From positions 1-64,000 of the forward strand of contig JAHZLQ010000053.1 in the NCBI GenBank assembly GCA_022599775.1: a stretch of DNA of 64,000 nucleotides, given 5' to 3'. Below are positions 33,524 to 44,123 of this stretch, piece by piece (the stretch's first letter is position 1; every line of letters begins with the position of its first letter). Source of the DNA: Gammaproteobacteria bacterium (GTDB lineage: Bacteria; Pseudomonadota; Gammaproteobacteria; Nevskiales; Nevskiaceae). The position numbers were made by a program, and so were the translations under genes. Under the pieces are notes generated by a model. The model saw only the letters and a program-made list of their open reading frames with translations, was not told where the DNA came from and ran no database searches.

Positions 33524-34168
33524 CTATTTGCGCTCGGCGCGCACCTTGTCGACCAGGAAGCGAACCACGTCGATCGCCTCGTCCGAGCCGTGCGCCATCG
33601 ATGGTGCCGTCATGTACTTGCCGCCGACGATCACGGTCGGAGTGCCGGTCACGCCCCAGTCGCGGGACTGCTGCTCGGCGCGGCGCACCTGGCTGTCGAC
33701 CGCGAAGCCCTCGAAGGTGCTGCTGAACTTGGCTTCGTCGATGCCGAGCTGGATGGCAAGGCTGCCGATGGCGGACTCGGTGGACATCGGCAGACGCTGG
33801 TCATGCATCGCCGCAAACATCTTCGGCGTGAACTGCTTTTCGATGCCCAGCTGCTCGGCGGTGTAGTAGGCGCGGCTGTGCAACAGACCCACCGGACGTC
33901 CCAGCGAATTCGGCATGCGTTCGAACACCACGTCGCCCGGCTTGGTCTCGGCCCACTTGCGCATGTACGGCTCGAACGCATAGCAGTGGCCGCAGCCATA
34001 CCAGAACACCTCGGTCACGGTGATCTTGGACGCGTCCTTGGGTTCGGTGACACTGCTGACCTTGCGGTATTGCTCGCCTTCCAGGTAGCGCATCGGTCCG
34101 TCCTGCGCGGAGCAGGCAATCGGGCTGAACGCGACAAACAACAGACAAATCTGGGCGAACAAACGCAT
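33524..34168 (-). CDS. dsbA: Thiol:disulfide interchange protein DsbA
   Basis: A 214-residue periplasmic oxidoreductase. A signal peptide (LFAQICLLFVAFSPIACS) precedes the thioredoxin-like domain with the active site CGHC (C59/C62) and the cis-proline loop GVTGTPTVIVGGKYM. It introduces disulfide bonds into exported proteins. I use the ATG at 34168, with GAGG eight bases upstream; an ATG at 34183 overlaps the cytochrome stop as ATGA and is an alternative. It follows the c-type cytochrome, whose heme-binding cysteines also need thiol chemistry. Confidence 0.93.
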   Translation of the reverse strand: MRLFAQICLLFVAFSPIACSAQDGPMRYLEGEQYRKVSSVTEPKDASKITVTEVFWYGCGHCYAFEPYMRKWAETKPGDVVFERMPNSLGRPVGLLHSRAYYTAEQLGIEKQFTPKMFAAMHDQRLPMSTESAIGSLAIQLGIDEAKFSSTFEGFAVDSQVRRAEQQSRDWGVTGTPTVIVGGKYMTAPSMAHGSDEAIDVVRFLVDKVRAERK

Positions 34169-34179
34169 GGTCGAAAACC

Positions 34180-34794
34180 TCATTGCAATCCGGCGATGTA
34201 GGAAGCGAGCGCGTCAATCTCGGCGTCGGTCAGCTTTTCGGCCACGCTCTGCATGATCAGACCCTGCGTACCCGCTCCACGTTCCCCTGAGCGATAGGCG
34301 CGCAAGCTGGCGGCGGTGTACTCGCCCTGCTGCCCACCGATGTGCGGGAAGCCGGCACCCGGGTTGCCGGCGCCCGTGGGGCTGTGACATGCGGCACAGG
34401 CCGGCAGGCCGCGCTCGCCGTCGCCGCCGCGATAAATCGGCTGTGCCAATTCGATCGAATCTTCACTCGCAACGCCGGGCGACAGCTCCTGCGCCGCGAA
34501 ATACGCGCCTAGGTTGGCCATGTCCTGCTCGCTCAGCGACATCGCCTGCGGTGTCATCAGCGGATTGCTGCGCTCACCCGACTTGAAGGCGATCAACTGG
34601 TTGACGATGTACTTGGCGCTTTGCCCGGCCAGCTTCGGCCACTGCGGATTGGTGCTCTTGCCGGCGACACCGTGACAGGCGACGCAGACGCCGGCTTTGG
34701 CTTCTCCTGCTTCCGCGTCGCCGTCCACAAACGGATCGGCCGCGTGGGCGAGACCAATGCTGCCCAGCAGGGCCAAGAAGACAAAGCGCTTCAT
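34180..34794 (-). CDS. Di-heme cytochrome c4
   Basis: A 204-residue exported cytochrome with a signal peptide (MKRFVFLALLGSIGLAHA). The two heme sites are CVACH (C37, C40, H41) and CAACH (C133, C136, H137). Met ligands lie in the PLMTPQAM and LIMQSVAE segments of each half. The two-domain layout and length match cytochrome c4, an electron donor to terminal oxidases in the periplasm. Coupled to dsbA downstream by a 4-base ATGA overlap with an alternative dsbA start. Confidence 0.92.
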   Translation of the reverse strand: MKRFVFLALLGSIGLAHAADPFVDGDAEAGEAKAGVCVACHGVAGKSTNPQWPKLAGQSAKYIVNQLIAFKSGERSNPLMTPQAMSLSEQDMANLGAYFAAQELSPGVASEDSIELAQPIYRGGDGERGLPACAACHSPTGAGNPGAGFPHIGGQQGEYTAASLRAYRSGERGAGTQGLIMQSVAEKLTDAEIDALASYIAGLQ

Positions 34795-34908
34795 TCAAAA
34801 GACTCCATTATCAGCGGAACCCGCAGACCGACAGTGGCGGTGCAGGCGGAGGTCGGGTTAGTTTGGCGGCGAATCTTACAACGTCGCGTAACCTCGGGAA
34901 ACTTGTTG

Positions 34909-35559
34909 ATGGAGCCGCACAACCCTTTTGTCGCCGCACGCTTCCTGCTTTCGGTCGCCGCGCTGCCCCAGTTGCCGGCCCCGGATCGCCCGGAAATCGC
35001 GTTTGCGGGACGGTCCAATGCCGGCAAGTCGAGCGCGCTCAACACCATCACCAACAAGAAGGCACTGGCGCGCGTGTCCAAGACACCGGGGCGCACCCAG
35101 CTGCTCAACTTCTTCGAACAGGACAACGCGCGGCTGGTCGATCTGCCCGGCTACGGTTACGCCAAGGTGCCCGAACCGACACGCAGACAGTGGGGCAAGC
35201 TGGTTGGCGGCTACATCGAAACCCGGGAGTCGCTGGTCGGCGTGGTCATCATCATGGACATCCGTCATCCGCTCACGGACTACGATCTGCAGATGCTGGA
35301 ATGGACACAGGCCTACCGGCGCCGCGTTCACGTGCTGCTGACCAAGGCCGACAAGCTGGCATTCGGCGCCGCCAAGAACCAGCTGCTGGCGGTACAGAAG
35401 GCGCTGTCCGAACTCGAAAACGTGGAGGCCAGCGCGCAGCTGTTTTCGTCGCACAAGCGCACCGGCTGCGAGGAGGCGCGCAAGACCCTGTCGGGCTGGA
35501 TCGCGGACGCGTCCGAAGGATCCGCAAGCCCCGAAGAAAACGCTACCCAGCCCGAATGA
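34909..35559 (+). CDS. engB: Ribosome biogenesis GTPase EngB (YihA/YsxC)
   Basis: A 216-residue Era-like GTPase needed for large ribosomal subunit assembly. Motifs are G1 AGRSNAGKSSALN, G3 DLPGYGYAK, G4 TKADK and G5 FSSHKRTG. The start at 34909 (MEPHNPFVAARFL) matches the family; the longer frame overlaps the divergent cytochrome gene. Its 3' end overlaps the convergent anti-sigma gene by 17 bases. Confidence 0.95.
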   Translation: MEPHNPFVAARFLLSVAALPQLPAPDRPEIAFAGRSNAGKSSALNTITNKKALARVSKTPGRTQLLNFFEQDNARLVDLPGYGYAKVPEPTRRQWGKLVGGYIETRESLVGVVIIMDIRHPLTDYDLQMLEWTQAYRRRVHVLLTKADKLAFGAAKNQLLAVQKALSELENVEASAQLFSSHKRTGCEEARKTLSGWIADASEGSASPEENATQPE

Positions 35560-36286
35560 CCGGCGTGGCGAGCAGCACCTGACCCTGTGGCGAGCCGGTC
35601 GGCGAGCCGCCGGCCTGCTCCAGACTCACGGCAAGCTTGCCGCCTTCGGTGATGTTGAGGCCGGCCGGCAGGATGTGTTCGGCGGCGCCGCTACGCGGCA
35701 GCACGCCGAGTGAAACCGGACCGCTGTCGGCCAGCCACCACAGTTCGTAGTCCTGCTGCGTCGGCAGCGTGGGGTCGCCGGCCACGGCCAGTCTCACCAT
35801 GCCGGACTCCGGCACCACGCTGACGCTCCATTGCGCGGCCTCGTCGGGTAGCTGCAGCGCGGCCACATAGCTGGCGACGGTGCGCGGCACTTCGACGATC
35901 TCGGGCTCCGGAAGAGGCGTCGGGCGTTCCAGCTGCGCGACCAGGATGACGGCGAGGATCACCACCGCCGCCGTCGCCGTGGTCGCCCAGGCACTGAGCC
36001 AACGCGAATTCCCGCGCAACAATTGCGCGCCTGCCGTCGACGGCGCGGCCTGCGGTACCCAGCCAATCTGCCTGGCCAGTTCCACCCAGACGATTTCACG
36101 CGGCGCCACCGGCGCCAGTCGTAGCGCCAGAGGCACCAGGCGCGCCTCCCACTCACGAACCTGATCACTCAGTTCGCGGTCTTCGCCCAGCCAGCGCTGG
36201 AAGCGGCGGCGCGCCGCTCCGTGCAGGGTGCCGAGCACGTACTCTCCGGCCAGCAACTGACGCGCTTGGGGATCGCGCAGCCTCAT
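35543..36286 (-). CDS. Anti-sigma factor, RskA-like
   Basis: A 247-residue membrane anti-sigma factor. LLAGEYVLGTLHGAARRRFQRWL is the N-terminal anti-sigma domain. A single transmembrane segment (TTATAAVVILAVILVAQL, about residues 95-112) leads to the periplasmic RskA domain, with ELWWLADSGPVSLGVLP and the SLEQAGGSPTGSPQGQVL ending. It should hold the sigma factor encoded just upstream until a periplasmic signal triggers proteolysis. The ATG at 36286 overlaps the sigma gene stop as ATGA, which supports this start. Confidence 0.9.
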   Translation of the reverse strand: MRLRDPQARQLLAGEYVLGTLHGAARRRFQRWLGEDRELSDQVREWEARLVPLALRLAPVAPREIVWVELARQIGWVPQAAPSTAGAQLLRGNSRWLSAWATTATAAVVILAVILVAQLERPTPLPEPEIVEVPRTVASYVAALQLPDEAAQWSVSVVPESGMVRLAVAGDPTLPTQQDYELWWLADSGPVSLGVLPRSGAAEHILPAGLNITEGGKLAVSLEQAGGSPTGSPQGQVLLATPVIRAG

Positions 36287-36837
36287 GATTCCAGACACTC
36301 CCGCAGGCGCTGTAGCCCTCGGCGGACCCAGCTCTTGACCGTACCCAGCGGCGCCTCAAGGCGCCGCGACAATTCATGATGCGTGTAGCCCTCGTAATAG
36401 GCCAGCAACACGCTCTTGCGCTGTTCGTCCTGCAGCGTTGCCATGCAGCGGCGCAGGGCGGTCATCGACTGCGCGTGATCCGCGTCGCCCGCCAGGTCCA
36501 CGCGGGTGTCGGCAAAGCTCAGGTTTTCGTGCACATCCTCATCCTCTTGCGAGACCTCGGGGCGGCGGCTGCGCAGCAAATCCAGGGCGCGGTAACGCGC
36601 AATGCTCAGCAACCAGGTCAATGGCGCTCCCTTTTCGGAGGAGTAGCTGTCGGATTTCTGCCAGACCCGGATGAAGCAATCCTGCAGGGCCTCTTCCGCC
36701 CAGTCCCGTCGCTTGAGAATACGCAGCAGCAGCGCATACAGATGCGAGCTGGTGGCCGTATACAGATCGGCGAAAGCGCGCTGATCACCTTGGGCGGTCG
36801 AACTCAGTAATCGCGCCAGCTCTTGCGCGTCGGCCAT
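36283..36837 (-). CDS. ECF-type RNA polymerase sigma factor
   Basis: A 184-residue sigma-70-family factor with only regions 2 and 4. FADLYTATSSHLYALLLRIL and WAEEALQDCFIRVWQ are region 2. LLAYYEGYTHHELSRRL and LGTVKSWVRRGLQRLRECL are region 4. I start at 36837 because MADAQELARLL opens the domain; the longer frame adds 45 unlike residues. It is coupled to the RskA-like anti-sigma gene. The regulon is not visible, and there is no obvious self-promoter match. Confidence 0.92.
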   Translation of the reverse strand: MADAQELARLLSSTAQGDQRAFADLYTATSSHLYALLLRILKRRDWAEEALQDCFIRVWQKSDSYSSEKGAPLTWLLSIARYRALDLLRSRRPEVSQEDEDVHENLSFADTRVDLAGDADHAQSMTALRRCMATLQDEQRKSVLLAYYEGYTHHELSRRLEAPLGTVKSWVRRGLQRLRECLES

Positions 36838-37031
36838 CGCTAGTCGTCCTCGCTCCAGTTGCAAAGTGTGTGCTGCTTCGGGCCGGGCGTTGCGCCTCCC
36901 CCTTCCCGATCTCGGACCGCACCTTCCGTTCGGCGACATGCTGATGCCGATCCGGCCGGGCGAGGACAGCACCCTGATCTTTCGCGACGATCTTGAAGGC
37001 GCCGACCGCAGGAATCATAGCCCAGCGCAGA

Positions 37032-38866
<1,835 letters not shown>

Positions 38867-38877
38867 AACAGGAACGC

Positions 38878-39693
38878 ATGGACCGTTACGCCGTCATCGG
38901 GCAGCCGATCGCCCACAGTCTCTCGCCGCGCATTCACGCCGATTTCGCCCACCAGGCGCGGATCGCCCTGGAATACGAAGCCATCGAAGTCTCCGCAGCG
39001 GCGCTGGAACAGGAACTGTCCAAGCTGCACCGCGCCGGCTACAAGGGACTCAACGTGACCCTGCCGCACAAGGTCAGCGTGGCCGCGTTCTGCGAAAACC
39101 GCAGCGAGCGAGCGAAGCTTGCCGGCGCCGTCAACACCCTGGTGCGCAGCGATACCGGCTGGAACGGCGACAACACCGATGGCGAAGGTCTGATCCGCGA
39201 CTTGCGCGACAATTTCGACATCGAAGTGCGTGGCCGCCGCATCCTGCTGCTCGGCGCCGGTGGCGCAGCCCGCGGCGTGATCGGTCCGCTGCTCGCGCAG
39301 AACCCGGCTGAACTGGTGCTGTCCAATCGCAATCCCTGGAAGCCCGAAGCCCTGGCCGAGCATTTCAAGCCGGTCGGCGTCGTGCGGCCCTGCACGCACC
39401 TCGCGCTCAAAGGTGACCTTTTCGACCTGATCATCAACGCCACCTCGGCCGGCCACAGCGGCGAAATGCCGCGCCTGCCGGGCCAGCTGCTGGCCGAAGG
39501 CGGCGCCTGCTACGACCTCAGCTACGGATCGGCACACGCGCCGTTTCACGCCTGGGCCGAATCACAGCACGCCAACCTGATCGCCGATGGCATCGGCATG
39601 CTGGCCGAACAGGCGGCGGTGGCGTTCGAATTGTGGAACGGCGTGCTGCCGCGCACCGATGCCTTGATCGCGGTGCTGCGCAAGGCGCTTTAG
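38878..39693 (+). CDS. aroE: Shikimate dehydrogenase
   Basis: A 271-residue NADP-dependent enzyme that reduces 3-dehydroshikimate to shikimate in aromatic amino acid synthesis. AVIGQPIAHSLSPRIHADFA is the substrate-binding start, NVTLPHKVSVAAFC holds the catalytic Lys, GDNTDGEGLIRDL the Asp, and LLLGAGGAARGVIGPLL the dinucleotide site. The start at 38878 is standard and the longer upstream frame lies inside hemB. GGAACG precedes the start. Confidence 0.95.
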   Translation: MDRYAVIGQPIAHSLSPRIHADFAHQARIALEYEAIEVSAAALEQELSKLHRAGYKGLNVTLPHKVSVAAFCENRSERAKLAGAVNTLVRSDTGWNGDNTDGEGLIRDLRDNFDIEVRGRRILLLGAGGAARGVIGPLLAQNPAELVLSNRNPWKPEALAEHFKPVGVVRPCTHLALKGDLFDLIINATSAGHSGEMPRLPGQLLAEGGACYDLSYGSAHAPFHAWAESQHANLIADGIGMLAEQAAVAFELWNGVLPRTDALIAVLRKAL

Positions 39694-39708
39694 AACGTCG
39701 CTGGAAAA

Positions 39709-41646
39709 TTAGCGCTCCGGCACCTTCAGCAAGGTACCCGCCCGCACCTGATCCGGATCGGTCAGGCCGTTGTAGCTCGACAGGCGCGCCGAGCTGATGC
39801 CGTAGCGCCGCGAGATCGCCGACAGCGTCTGCCCCGATTCCACGCGATGCAGACGGTATGAAGGCTCAGACGAGGTCTTGCTGTAGGCCAGCTCCTGCAA
39901 GCCACCGTCCGCCGTACCGGCTTGCAGGCGGATCACCTGGCCGCTGCGCAGCGAGCGCGGATCGGAGATGCCGTTGATGGCCTGCAGGGCACTGACGGTG
40001 GTGTCGTAGCGATCCGCGATGCCGCCGAGGGTGTCGCCACTGCGCACGCGATGCGTCATCACCGCAGCCTGCGCCGAGGCGCCGTTGGCCGGCACCTTGA
40101 TGGTCTGACCGATGCGGATCAGGCGCGGGTCGCTGATGCCGTTGGCGCGCTGAATGTCGCTCACGCTGCTGCCATAGCGGCGCGCGATGGCACCGAGCGT
40201 GTCACCGCTGGCGATACGGTGTTGCAGCACGGTGGACTGCAGACTCGGCGCCGCGGCGGCGATGACCACGCCGCCACTGTCGCGAGGCGGCACCTTGATG
40301 GTCTGACCGATGCGGATCAGGCGCGGGTTGCTGATGCCATTGGCCTGTTGGATGTCGCGAATGCTGCTGCCATAACGGTGTGCGATTCCGCCCAGGGTTT
40401 CACCGCGCGCAACGCGGTGTTGAATCCAGTAGACCCGCTGGCGGTCGAACACCCGGCCCTGGCCGAGTCCGGCATAGGCCAGCTTGAAGGTCTTGCCCCC
40501 CCCCGCCGGTACGCGCACTTCGTGATGCGGCGGGATGTAGAGCTTGCCGGCCACGACTTCGTCCTGATACGCAGGATTGAGGCGACGGAAGCTGGCTTCA
40601 TCGATGCTGGCCAGCTCGCGCAAGGTTTCGTAGGGCACGTAGTTGGCCGTGGTGATCACGTCGAAGTCGAGGCGGTCCTCGGGCTCCACATCCTTGTAGT
40701 AGTGATCACGGTTGCGCGCCACATCCAGCGCGGCCAGAAACTCCGCGTAGAAATTGCGCGAAGCGAAGCCGAACCGGCGGCCATCGAAATCGTCCAGCAG
40801 GTCTTCGAGCGTATTGCCGTCAACCGCTTTGAGCGCGCGTGCCAGACCCATGCGGCCGTAGTTGTAGGCGGTGACCGCCAGCGGCCATTGCTGCAACAGC
40901 GCGTAGTCGTCACGCAGATGACGCGCAGCGCCATCCGTGGCGAACCAGGGATCGCGTCGATCGTCCACCACTTCGTCGAGCCGCATGTAGATGCGCGCCG
41001 ATGACGGCATGAACTGCCAGATGCCGGCAGCGCCCACCTTGGAATAGGCATCCACATTGAACGAGGACTCGACCAGCGGCAGGCGCGTCAGTCCCACCGG
41101 AAGCTGATAGGACTTGAACACCGCTTCCATGTTTGGCAAATAGCGACCCGACACCGCCATCGCATTACCGGTGCGTTCCCGCAGACCGCGCTGCGAACGC
41201 ACGCGGTCCAGCTGATCCCTGTAGACATTCGGATCATCAATGTCCGCAAACAGCTCGTAGACCTTGCGTGCTTCCGGGTCGAGCTTTTGCGGCGTCTTGC
41301 GATGGGCATGCACAAGCTTGAGCAGGCGCTCGATCTTGTCGCGCGCGGCGCGCTCGTCCTCGCGGGCCCGCGTGCGGATCGTCGCCTTGTCCACGCCGCG
41401 CGCGACATCGTCGCGATAATCGAGCACGCCATAGATCTTGTTGGGGTAATCCATGGAGTGGATCACCACCTGATTCTCGGAATACTCCGCGAAGATCTTG
41501 CGCCAGAAGCTGACGGCGCCTTCGAGTTGCGCCGGCCGCGGAAACACCGCGTCCTCCTTGCTGGTCTTGAGCGTCCTTTCGCTCGCGGCCGAGGCTGCGC
41601 CCGAAAACAGGCTTGCCCCGACCAGAATTGTTGCGATGAGCCGCAC
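39709..41646 (-). CDS. mltD: Membrane-bound lytic transglycosylase D-like with LysM repeats
   Basis: A 645-residue exported enzyme. A signal peptide (RLIATILVGASLFSGAASA) precedes the SLT domain, with PLVESSFNVDAYSKVGAAG and WQFMPSSARIYM around the catalytic Glu. Four LysM repeats follow (HRVARGETLGGIAHRYG, HRIASGDTLGAIARRYG, HRVRSGDTLGGIADRYD, HRVESGQTLSAISRRYG). E. coli MltD has two. No lipobox Cys is seen after the signal, so this version may be soluble. It cleaves the MurNAc-GlcNAc bond to 1,6-anhydro products. It stands alone and converges on aroE. Confidence 0.9.
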   Translation of the reverse strand: MRLIATILVGASLFSGAASAASERTLKTSKEDAVFPRPAQLEGAVSFWRKIFAEYSENQVVIHSMDYPNKIYGVLDYRDDVARGVDKATIRTRAREDERAARDKIERLLKLVHAHRKTPQKLDPEARKVYELFADIDDPNVYRDQLDRVRSQRGLRERTGNAMAVSGRYLPNMEAVFKSYQLPVGLTRLPLVESSFNVDAYSKVGAAGIWQFMPSSARIYMRLDEVVDDRRDPWFATDGAARHLRDDYALLQQWPLAVTAYNYGRMGLARALKAVDGNTLEDLLDDFDGRRFGFASRNFYAEFLAALDVARNRDHYYKDVEPEDRLDFDVITTANYVPYETLRELASIDEASFRRLNPAYQDEVVAGKLYIPPHHEVRVPAGGGKTFKLAYAGLGQGRVFDRQRVYWIQHRVARGETLGGIAHRYGSSIRDIQQANGISNPRLIRIGQTIKVPPRDSGGVVIAAAAPSLQSTVLQHRIASGDTLGAIARRYGSSVSDIQRANGISDPRLIRIGQTIKVPANGASAQAAVMTHRVRSGDTLGGIADRYDTTVSALQAINGISDPRSLRSGQVIRLQAGTADGGLQELAYSKTSSEPSYRLHRVESGQTLSAISRRYGISSARLSSYNGLTDPDQVRAGTLLKVPER

Positions 41647-41735
41647 TGTGCTGTCCCCGCAGTACCACGCTGAAAGTCACCCGATGCTAGCGTAGTGCCT
41701 CGGCACCATTCAATCAGGCCGGACAAAAAAATTTC

Positions 41736-42176
41736 ATGAATCCCGAGAACTTATGTCTTCTGGCTGCCGGCGCCTACTTTCTCACCGGGCTGCTCACCGG
41801 TGTCTGGAAGTACGCCGGCATCGCGCGCACCGAGCAGGCGCAGGCACCGGTCTATGTCGATGTCGCGCACCGGGCAGCGCTGATGTACGCCTTCTCGGCG
41901 CTGCTGTTGCGCGCCTTCGTGCCGTACTCACCGCTGTCGGCGTCCGCCACCGTGTGGCTGGTCGCCGTGCCGCTGTTGTTCTTCGCCGGCGCCATCGCCA
42001 GCTATGTGCTGCATGGTCTGCTGCGCGATACCGACAACCAGTTCCGCAAACCCTATCGCCTCGGCCGCGGCACGCTGCCGGGGATACTGCTGCACGGGTT
42101 CATGGTGGCGCTGGCGATCGGCGAGATTGGCGCGTTCGTGCTGCTGTTCTACGGCTTCGTTCGCACGCTGTTGTAA
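41736..42176 (+). CDS. Small integral membrane protein, four helices
   Basis: A 146-residue protein with four hydrophobic segments: residues about 5-25, 47-65, 73-95 and 120-143. NLCLLAAGAYFLTGLLTGVWKY and YVLHGLLRDTDNQFRKPYRLG are the polar landmarks. The size and topology resemble MAPEG-like or DoxX-like membrane proteins, but the family cannot be fixed. The Pip gene follows 34 bases downstream. No function is assigned. Confidence 0.7.
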   Translation: MNPENLCLLAAGAYFLTGLLTGVWKYAGIARTEQAQAPVYVDVAHRAALMYAFSALLLRAFVPYSPLSASATVWLVAVPLLFFAGAIASYVLHGLLRDTDNQFRKPYRLGRGTLPGILLHGFMVALAIGEIGAFVLLFYGFVRTLL

Positions 42177-42210
42177 GGTTCGCGCACACCAACGCCCTTT
42201 CGTGAACAGC

Positions 42211-43170
42211 ATGCCGAGCCAGCCCAGAGACCCGTATCCGCCCTGCAAGCCCTACCGCGAGCAGCGTCTCAAGGTGTCGGACCTGCACGAAATCCACGTC
42301 GAGGAATGCGGCAATCCGGACGGCAACCCTGTGGTGTTCGTGCACGGCGGGCCCGGCGGTGGCTGCGAGCCCTGGCATCGCCAATTCTTCGATCCGGCGC
42401 TGTATCGGATCGTGCTGTTCGACCAGCGCGGCTGCGGCCGATCGACGCCGCACGCGGAACTGCGCGAGAACACGACCTGGGATCTGGTGGCGGACATGGA
42501 GACGATCCGCACCACCCTGGGCATCGAACGTTGGGTGGTGTTCGGTGGATCCTGGGGATCGACGCTGTCGCTGGCCTATGCCGAAACCCACCCCGACCGG
42601 GTCAAGGCGCTGGTGCTGCGCGGCATCTTCCTGCTGCGTCCGGAGGAACTGGCCTGGTTCTACCAGGAAGGTTGTTCCTGGATCTATCCGGATGCCTTCG
42701 AACATTTCCTGGCACCGATTCCGCACGAGGAACGCGGCGACATGATGCAGGCCTACTTCAGGCGCCTGACCAGCGAGGATCGCGAGGTGCGACGGGCCGC
42801 AGCACGCGCCTGGAGCGTGTGGGAGGGCTCCACCAGCAAACTGCTGCAATCCGGCAGCATGCTCAAGCACTACGGCGACGACCGCTTCGCCGAGGCCTTT
42901 GCGCGCATCGAATGCCATTACTTCGTCAACGGCGGCTTCTTCGAAACGCCCAACCAGCTGATCGAGAACGTCGGCCGCATCCGCGACATTCCGGCGGTGA
43001 TCGTGCAGGGCCGCTATGACGTGGTCTGCGCCATGAAGACCGCCTGGGATCTGCATCGCGCCTGGCCGGAAGCCGATCTGCAGATCGTTCCGGATGCTGG
43101 CCACGCCGCCAGCGAAGCCGGCATCCTGTCCGCGCTGCTGGATGCCACCGACGGCTTCGCACGACTGTAG
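42211..43170 (+). CDS. pip: Proline iminopeptidase
   Basis: A 319-residue alpha/beta hydrolase that removes N-terminal proline from peptides. FVHGGPGGGCEPW is the oxyanion-hole motif. VFGGSWGSTLSLAYA carries the nucleophile Ser in GGSWGS. VQGRYDVVCAMKTAWDL and DAGHAASE hold the Asp and His. I start at ATG 42211 (MPSQPRDPYPP); a GTG at 42202 is also in frame. Length and motifs match the cytosolic bacterial family. Confidence 0.93.
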   Translation: MPSQPRDPYPPCKPYREQRLKVSDLHEIHVEECGNPDGNPVVFVHGGPGGGCEPWHRQFFDPALYRIVLFDQRGCGRSTPHAELRENTTWDLVADMETIRTTLGIERWVVFGGSWGSTLSLAYAETHPDRVKALVLRGIFLLRPEELAWFYQEGCSWIYPDAFEHFLAPIPHEERGDMMQAYFRRLTSEDREVRRAAARAWSVWEGSTSKLLQSGSMLKHYGDDRFAEAFARIECHYFVNGGFFETPNQLIENVGRIRDIPAVIVQGRYDVVCAMKTAWDLHRAWPEADLQIVPDAGHAASEAGILSALLDATDGFARL

Positions 43171-43276
43171 ACCGCCTGCGGCAAATGCCGCCGCCTTGTT
43201 GTTGCACCGCGACGGGGCGGATAATCCCCCTATCCGCGGTCCTGATGGCCGCAGCAACAATATTGAGAGGCGCGCG

Positions 43277-44080
43277 ATGAAGGACTCCACGAAGTACGTG
43301 GCGCGCGAGCCCGATTCGAGTGGTGTTGTGCGTTACACGGAGGAGGAACATGCGATCTGGGCGGAGCTGTACGAGCGCCAGGATCGCGCGATCCGCGGCA
43401 GGGCCTGCGATGAGTTCCTGCAAGGGCTCGATCTGCTGAAATTGCCGCGTGACCGGGTTCCGCAGCTGAGCGAAGTGTCGGCCCGGCTGCAGCGCGAAAC
43501 CGGCTGGGAAGTCGCACCGGTGCCGGCGCTGATCCCGTTTACGCAGTTCTTCGAATTGCTCGCCAATCGACGTTTCCCGGCGGCCAGCTTCGTGCGCAGC
43601 CGCGAGGAACTCGATTATCTGAAGGAACCCGATATCTTTCACGAGATCTTCGGGCACACCCCGATGCTGACCAATCCCGGCTTCGCCGATTTCACGCAGA
43701 CCTACGGCCGTCTCGGTCTGGCCGCGGACAAGCGACAGCGCGCCTTCCTGGCGCGGCTGTACTGGTTCACGGTGGAGTTCGGCCTGATTCAGCCGGCCGG
43801 CGGCGCGCGCCGCATCTATGGCGGCGGCATCCTGTCGTCGATCGGTGAGACGCTGCGCGCACAGGATTCGGACCAGCCGCAACGCCGGCGATTCGAGCTC
43901 GGCGAGGTCATGCGCACGCCATATCGCATCGACATCATGCAGCCGCTGTACTACGTGATCGAGAACTTCCGGGAACTCGAATCACTGACGCGACTGGACC
44001 TGTTGGCCGAAATCGACACGGCCGAACAACTGGGCATGCTGCCGCCATTGTTCGAACCGGCGCCCCCCCGCGCCGCCTGA
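43277..44080 (+). CDS. phhA: Phenylalanine 4-monooxygenase
   Basis: A 267-residue monomeric bacterial phenylalanine hydroxylase that makes tyrosine using tetrahydropterin and oxygen. The iron ligands are in FHEIFGHTPML (two His) and the Glu of FTVEFGLIQPAG. The substrate region WEVAPVPALIPFTQFFELLA is conserved. The start at 43277 has GAGAGGCGC upstream. No phhB (pterin carbinolamine dehydratase) gene is adjacent. hppD follows after 43 bases. Confidence 0.95.
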   Translation: MKDSTKYVAREPDSSGVVRYTEEEHAIWAELYERQDRAIRGRACDEFLQGLDLLKLPRDRVPQLSEVSARLQRETGWEVAPVPALIPFTQFFELLANRRFPAASFVRSREELDYLKEPDIFHEIFGHTPMLTNPGFADFTQTYGRLGLAADKRQRAFLARLYWFTVEFGLIQPAGGARRIYGGGILSSIGETLRAQDSDQPQRRRFELGEVMRTPYRIDIMQPLYYVIENFRELESLTRLDLLAEIDTAEQLGMLPPLFEPAPPRAA

Positions 44081-44123
44081 ACGGCCGCCGCGCACGGCCA
44101 GCGTCACCCCACTGGAGAACCCC

